DNA of 46,808 nucleotides from Bondarzewia mesenterica. Lineage: Eukaryota; Basidiomycota; Agaricomycetes; Russulales; Bondarzewiaceae. Shown piece by piece: positions 40,681 to 46,808 of this stretch. Position numbers and translations under genes: made by a program. Location of the stretch: NCBI GenBank assembly GCA_004802705.1, contig SGPL01000246.1, forward strand, positions 1 to 46,808. Reading direction: 5' to 3'. Positions within the stretch are counted from its first letter, which is position 1; every line of letters starts with the position of its first letter. The notes under the pieces were generated by a model that was not told the DNA's origin, searched no databases, and saw only the letters and a list, made by a program, of their open reading frames with translations.

Positions 40681-42924
40681 ATGTTTTTACTGGCACGAAA
40701 CAGGATAGGAACCCTTCAAGGCGCGCTCTTGACGCGTCGTCGGCTATTATCCAGCAGGGCGACGGCGGTCCTGTCCGCGCTCGATATCCCGACGACAGGG
40801 CAGCAGCTGGATGGTGTGTACGATGGTGAATGGAAGGGCTCTGGAGATATTTTGGAGAGTGTCTGTCCGACGACGGGGGAGGTGCTCGCGCAAGTAAAGT
40901 CTGTGAGTCATATTCAGCCTGACTAGCCAGTCCGTCGCGTCGACCAATTGCACAGAACTGATTAGAATCGTTTCGATCGTCTTGAATGTTCGCCAGGCAT
41001 CACCGAAGGAGCTTCACGACGCGCTTGCGCGGACACGTGAGGCGTACACAGAGTTTCGAAATGTGCCGGCTCCTGTGAGAGGAGAGATTGTGCGGCAAAT
41101 ACGTGAGGCACTCGCTGCTAAGGTAAGGTCAAACTCCATTGCCAGCATCCAGAATTCAGCAGAAGCGGATTCATAACTCATCTATTTTTTGACCTTGTTG
41201 ATATCAGCGTGAAGAGCTGGGTGCCCTCGTCTCGCTTGAGATGGGTAAGATACGGACGGAAGGCGTCGGGGAGGTCCAAGAATTCGTCGACATTGTAGGT
41301 CCCTCAGCGTGTACCAGTGCTACATCCCGAAACACAAAAGTCTTGCCATGTTTTAGTGTGATTATGCAACCGGTTTGTCAAGGATGATGAATGGCCGTGT
41401 CGTGAGCTCGGAGCGACCAGGTCACAATATCCTTGAAGGTATTACGCTTGTCCCTTTTATAATATTCTCAGTGTGCTCACTCTCTTGCGACTCGCTTCTG
41501 AAAAGTTCCCAATCCTCTCGGAGTGGTTGGTGTGCTGTCTGCATTCAACTTCCCGGTCGCTGTATACGGCTGGTAATGCACCCTTCTGCTAAGGCTCCAT
41601 GCATTTCCTGAATCTTATCTCACACTGATACAGGAATCTATCAATATCCATGGCCGCTGGTAATGCAACAATATGGAAGCCTTCTCCCAGCACGTCATTA
41701 TGCTCCATTGCCGTGACAAAAATCATCGCGGGTGTACTGGAAAAGAACGGGATTCCTGGTGCGGTTGCTGGTCTTGCTACGGGTGGAAAGGATGTTGGTG
41801 AAGCCGTCGTGGAGAGCACAGATGTTGACATGGGTCAGTAACTTTTTCCCTGCAAAAGTCGTGCCGAGACCACTGATCTCAAATATTTGGGCGCCAGTAT
41901 CGTTCACGGGCAGTGAAGCTGTGGGGCGCAGCGTCGGCAAAGTCGTTCAATTACGCTTTGGCAAAGCGTTACTTGAGCTAGGCGGTAACAACGGTTCGTT
42001 GTCGTCACCTTCACTCCCTTGACACGAAATTCACACTCATGTGACAAACTTTTCGCAATAGCATCCATCATCATGCCCGACGCAGACCTCTCCCTAGCAC
42101 TACCCGCCGTCTTCTTCGGTGCCGTCGGCACTGCCGGCCAACGTTGCACGACGACCCGGCGATTGTACCTTCACCGCGACATCGCTCCCGACTTCCTCTC
42201 CCGCCTCCAATCCCTCTACAGCACCATCCGCGTTGGCGATCCACTCGAATCGCGCACGCTCCTCGGGCCGCTGCACACGCAAGCCAGCGTTGAAATTTAT
42301 CACAACGCCATTGCCGAGCTGCGCGACGCGGACTCGGAGATTCTTACAGGCGGCCGGCGCTTCACCGATGCGCCCCTCGACCGCGGCTTGTTCGTCCAGC
42401 CCACAATCGCGGTCCCCAAGAGCACGGACCACACTCGGTCGATCTGGAGCACGGAGCGCTTCGCGCCGATCTTGAAGGTCGCCGTGTTCGACGCGCTCGA
42501 GCAGGCGATCGAATGGAACAACGCGGTCCCCCAGGGCCTGTCGAGCAGCTTGTGGACCCGTGATTTGAGGAACGTCGGCAAGTGGATCGGGCCCGCGGGT
42601 TCGGATGCGGGAATTGTCAACGTCAGTGTTCAATCTCTTCATGCTGAACAAATCGTCCAGACGTTGGTGCTCATTTCTACTGCCCTCTAGGTCAATGTCG
42701 GAACGAGTGGTGCTGAGATTGGTGCTGCCTTTGGGGGAAATAAGGTAAGGATGAGGCTTCATGTCCATGAATCAACTGATATGAACATCTCTACTTGGCA
42801 GAGTACTGGATGGGGACGTGAGTCTGGAGGCGATGCCTGGAAGCAGTACGTTCGCTGGAGCACCTGCACTATCAACTACTCCGACGCGGCGCCCCTCGCC
42901 CAAGGCGTCAACTTCACCGCCTGA
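40681..42924 (+). CDS. ALDH7A1: Aldehyde dehydrogenase, ALDH7 (antiquitin) family, probably mitochondrial
   Basis: Ten exons, 40681-40902, 40997-41122, 41208-41294, 41357-41438, 41506-41572, 41634-41833, 41898-41993, 42062-42621, 42691-42744 and 42802-42924, join in frame to 538 residues. It should be an NAD-dependent oxidoreductase; animal ALDH7A1 oxidises alpha-aminoadipic semialdehyde in lysine catabolism. Blocks: [48 protein letters not shown] (general base Glu288), [16 protein letters not shown] (nucleophile Cys322), [43 protein letters not shown] and [20 protein letters not shown], which is specific to ALDH7. The N-terminus ([20 protein letters not shown]) is basic and amphipathic, as in a mitochondrial presequence. 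Fungi have their own AASA route for lysine synthesis, so the physiological substrate here is open; betaine or stress aldehydes are alternatives. Confidence 0.95.
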
Positions 42925-43205
42925 CATGTAGGAAATATTACGGACCGTCGCATCTACACATTGCAGACAACTTGCATATATCCTAGCATCTAGCACCTTA
43001 AGCGCTTAGCATCACGTCACTGTTGTTTGAGGCAGACTGCAAGAATTAATATTACCATGAACCTGTTGCGCGTCAAAAAGTTCGAAAGAGAATGAATGAT
43101 ACAAATCCACATGCGTGCGGTGGGTGACAAGACAGCGAAGAGGAGCTAATAACGACACGTGAGGGTATGTTGGATACATAAATGAGCAAGTAAGTGATGT
43201 GATAT

Positions 43206-46200
43206 CTAATTGAGGTAGCCCCGGCATTTGGCAGAGCCGCACAGGCAGGGGATCTTGTCCTGTTCGATGGGGAAATGGTAATCTGCGACGACGTATGATA
43301 AGAACGCGAAAAGACGAAGACAGCGTAGTGGATGGACGAACCATATGTGATTTCATCGCCGAGCTCGATGTCCTGTTTGGCGTAAATGACGATTTTCTTC
43401 TCGCTGTTGATGGTAATGATCTTGGCCGTGCAGTTGGGATCGCAAGAGTGGTTGATCAACCGCCTGCATTGAAAGCCACGCAATTAGCACCTGCACCAAA
43501 TAACCAAATAAGAATAAACATTCGTACCCAAGGTTGCCCTTCTTCGTAGCGTCCACCACCAGATCCTCATCAATGCGGAATAAGTAGCTGCTCCCGATGC
43601 CCTGTCTCTCATATGCCTTTTCACGCTTGTCCGCGACCTGCGCGCGGATGACTTCACCAACATACTCGATCACCATCTCTCCGCGCGCGATGCGTTCCAT
43701 AGCATAGAGACCCCAGTCGTGGATCGGTGAGCGGGCGAAGCGGAGGTGCTTCTTCCGGGTCTGCAACTGGTTAAACTTGATCGACAGCTCAGCTGCAGCC
43801 GTCTCGCCCTTCGACAACGCCATGGCACGCTGCACTTGATTGATCTCCTCCAGGCCCTGAGCTTGCCGACGCGCGTTGGCGCGATTCGACCTGGAGGACG
43901 TCATCGTTGGCTTCGGCTGCTGTGCTGGAAGCTCCTCGACCGAATCCGCAGCGGCGGACCGCGAGGCGTACTGAGCGACGTAGGCCGATTTTTCGGCGTG
44001 AGAGATCTTGTAATAGCCTTCTGTGCGAGCCGATCCAGTGACGTGCACGCGGAAGGGAGGCAGCACATCCTGTTCGTGTTCGTCTTCCGGAACAGGACGA
44101 AGTTTTGATACCTGGGGTTCGTGGCGCAGCCTCTCGGCAAGTGCGAGACGCGCAAAGTACACGTCCTCGTCGTCAGCACAGAGGCCTCGTTCGAAAGGAT
44201 CTGCCGGAGTAGCCACCTTCGGAGGTCGATGAGGCGCGGGGACGAGAGACGGCGGAAGCGGAGGGGTGACACGGAGATGGGTGACAGTAGGGACGGCGTA
44301 GTCCAAGTCTTCTGGATAGACAACTTCGTCGATGTGTTCCTCGACGACGACCGACTTGACCTTGCGGGCGCCCTTCTTCGTCTTTTTATCTTTCTTGAGA
44401 TGAACCTCTAGCACGTCTGCAGCAGTGATGTCCATCTTCGCCCTCTTCTTCGCCGGTTCCTCATCATCGCGTTCCTCCGAGACAGCCCTCTTCCGATCTT
44501 CCTCAATAGGAACGACCGCCTCCTCGTCTTCCGACTCAATATCCTCGACCACTTTGACCACCTCCTTCTTCCGCTTCTTCTTCGGCCTCTCCACAACTTC
44601 AGCAGCATCGATGGTCTTCTCCGGCTCTGGNGTCGCCTCCGCCTTCGCCAACGGAACTTTAAACTCCTCCCGCACTCTTTTGTTCTGTTTCTTGAACGAC
44701 AGCCCTTTCAGACTGTTGATCGCGAACAACGCCACCCTCTCCTCCTCCACGCCCTCCCGTCCATCCGCAGCCTTCGACTTGCTCGGTCTCGTCGTCTTGT
44801 ACTCCGACACAAGACGTCTGTACCGCACTCCCACGAGCCTGTCGACAATATCCCGCTCTAACGTCTGTCGCAATTCTTTAGAGATCATTTGGCTCGCTTG
44901 CTCGACAAGCTCATCGTCCTTCCATGTCGTCTTCGCCATCGTGGCCGCAGATGATGTCGGCGCCGGATAAACGGTAACCGTTACGGATCGGTGAGCGAGA
45001 GTTCGAGCGCCTGAATTGAGGACCATGGCCGCTCGTCGCGCAGAGTCACTCGTTTGAAAGGAGACATACCAACCCATGTGGTCCTGTAATATCTATAGCA
45101 TGGATCAGCCATTGTCAAAAAGGTATTGAGAAAACGTGGGTTTCAGTGCAAAAGGGAAACGTGCGGTAACCATTACAGGAAGAAAGGATAAGGATCAAGA
45201 CTTCAGACTGACGACCCACCTTGTCGACCTTGAATCCCTCGAAGAACTGCTTGACATCATCCTCCCTGATCGCGCCCCCGAGTTGCCCGCCGTGTCCGTC
45301 AACCCTAACATGATCAAATCCGTTTCTCGCCAGCTCATCTACCACGATCTCCCTCTGCTTCTGCTGCGCCGACCGACTCGACTGTCCGGGCTTTCTCGAC
45401 ACGGGTGACGGTGAGCGCGATGTCGTGCGCATCGGCGACCAATGATCGTTCCGTTCTAGCGCGCGCGCGCGAGGGCGCGAAGGGAGGGGCGTGGACGTGG
45501 ACGAGTGTGGGGTGGAGTCGGAGGGACCTGCCGCGTGCGGAGTCACGCTAAACTTGGAGTTGGTGATAATGCGCGCCCGTACCAGGGACGCGGGAGGTCG
45601 ACGCACGCGGGGAGCCATGGGTTGGAGCGGACCCGCCCCGGGGAACCTGCTGATCTGCGATGGCGTAGCCGGCTTGGGAGGTAGGCTGGGGCTAGGAGCA
45701 GGCAGGGTAGACGTGTGCACTACCGTTATTGGATTGCGCGGAGTCGGGTGTGATAGATGAGGTGGGTGTGAAATATACGGATGCGGGACGCGCCAGGGAT
45801 TGGTTGGTAGAGAGGGGACGTGTCCTGGCAGGACCTTTGGAGTCGCTCGCGCTGCAACCTCCCGATCCTTTTCCTCCTGCTCCTTCCGCCGCTTTGCGTC
45901 ACGCTCGCGTCGTCGTCGATCATCCAGTTCCCGCAGGATCGCCTTGAGCTTCTTTCCCTCGCCATCTAGCATAACCTTCATTTCTTGACCAGAACCACCA
46001 TTCAAGCTGAGAACGGTCCCAGTGCCCAACTGCTTCCCATTTTCCCGATCAACGCATCGCCTCGCCTCGTCATGTGTGCTGAACTTGATGAACACGATAC
46101 CCAGCGCCCCACCTGTCGTTTTGTCGATTTGGGGGTCGAAGGTCAGAATTGGTCCATACTTCGAGAAGTGTCGGCGAATCTCCTGATTAGGCATCAACGG

Positions 46201-46808
46201 CGAGACGTTGGTCACTAGAATTGCAGTTGGTGGCGGAGGCCCAGTCGAGTTCGAGTCGTACTGTAGCGTACGAATAGATACAATGGGAATGGTTCCATAA
46301 TTCGAAGCGAACCGCACTCACCTCATACTTGATCTCGTACAGCTCTGTTCTCAAAGGCCGAGCGACCATCGGCTTCCGGAAATCTTCGACTTTCCGCGGA
46401 TCCCGTATCACAGGCTCTGGTTCTCCGCCTACCACTTTGCCCTGATACCGTGTTAAAGTTTCCTTCCCTTTACCTCTGCCTTTTATTCGAGCATCCTCTC
46501 CATCATCAATACCTGCTTCTCGTACTTTCTCGATCAGAGCCGCAAAGCGTCCATCTCGGTCCTTATCGGTGAACGGATCGAAGAGAACCTTGAAGTCTTT
46601 GCCAGGAGGATACTCTGAGCGCGCGGGCGGCCATGGAGGAGGTGGCGGAAGCGAGTAGCGCTTGGGCGGTTCTGGTGGCGGCGGTGGCGGCGGTGATATT
46701 GGATTAGAGACGGGCGGAGAGGGCTGGAGCGAAGACCCTGTGCGCGCATAGTGCGCTCGGGGAGCTAAAGGAATTTGAGGAAGAGGGAGGGGAAGTGCTG
46801 CTGCTGAT
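43206..46808 (-). CDS. SET1: Histone H3-lysine-4 methyltransferase SET1 (COMPASS), N-terminus beyond the window
   Basis: SET1 is the catalytic subunit of COMPASS and methylates H3K4 at active genes using S-adenosyl-methionine. Exons: 46808(edge)-46322, 46260-45220, 45083-43528, 43463-43342 and 43282-43206, all in phase. The first visible part is Pro-rich, then [22 protein letters not shown]1 follows ([37 protein letters not shown]). A second RRM-like, SET1-specific block (HVRVDGHGG to [13 protein letters not shown]) is split by an intron. After an acidic/Lys-rich linker comes n-SET ([36 protein letters not shown]). The SET domain has [51 protein letters not shown] and [12 protein letters not shown]. 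The post-SET zinc site is [13 protein letters not shown], ending at the TAG at 43206-43208. One N lies at 44631. Confidence 0.95.

Overview
The window is nuclear DNA of a filamentous fungus, most likely an agaricomycete (mushroom-forming basidiomycete). The evidence is spliced genes with many short introns (mostly about 45-75 nt, GT..AG, in phase), a tRNA gene transcribed apart from its neighbours, and families typical of basidiomycetes: a fungal ubiquitin-like (ULD) protein, an Uds1 septation protein and DUF6593 proteins. There is no prokaryotic operon, phage, CRISPR array or recognisable transposon. Ambiguous bases (N) run densely from about 8.29 kb to 21.55 kb, with single ones at 25368 and 44631. 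Several frame breaks fall in or near low-quality sequence or homopolymers, so part of the 'damage' may be assembly error.

Layout, left to right: a truncated hypothetical gene (+, 1-783); a ULD-domain protein (-, 1780-3420); tRNA-Leu(AAG) (-, 4006-4084); cohesin subunit SCC3/STAG (+, 4222-9145, 13 exons); an Uds1-domain coiled-coil protein (-, 9436-13742); threonine synthase (-, 14976-16906); cytosolic seryl-tRNA synthetase (-, 17858-19648); the unfolded-protein-response sensor IRE1 (+, 20069-24129), divergent from the synthetase; a Ser/Pro/Arg-rich protein with a C-terminal membrane anchor (-, 24623-26303); an acidic low-complexity protein (-, 27502-28288); two same-strand DUF6593 paralogues (+, 29016-30264 and 32165-33490), the first with a T7 frameshift; an F-box/WD40 protein (-, 34427-37692); a small Asterix/UPF0139-type membrane protein (+, 37807-38383) sharing a 114-bp promoter with it; ribosome-biogenesis WD protein JIP5 (-, 38567-40193); an ALDH7 (antiquitin-type) dehydrogenase (+, 40681-42924); and histone H3K4 methyltransferase SET1 (-, 43206 to the right edge, N-terminus outside the window).

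Most genes are single-copy housekeeping genes: chromosome cohesion, chromatin methylation, amino-acid synthesis and catabolism, tRNA charging, ribosome assembly and ER homeostasis. They do not form one pathway or a secondary-metabolite cluster. The accessory part is 24.6-33.5 kb: four lineage-restricted proteins of unknown function and long gene-poor spacers. I found no convincing new multi-gene system. The best leads are the duplicated DUF6593 pair, the ULD protein with a four-cysteine knuckle, and two oversized introns (in IRE1 and in the F-box/WD40 gene) in an otherwise intron-compact genome. Exon limits were assigned by eye from splice consensus, frame and family resemblance, and may be off by a base or two.
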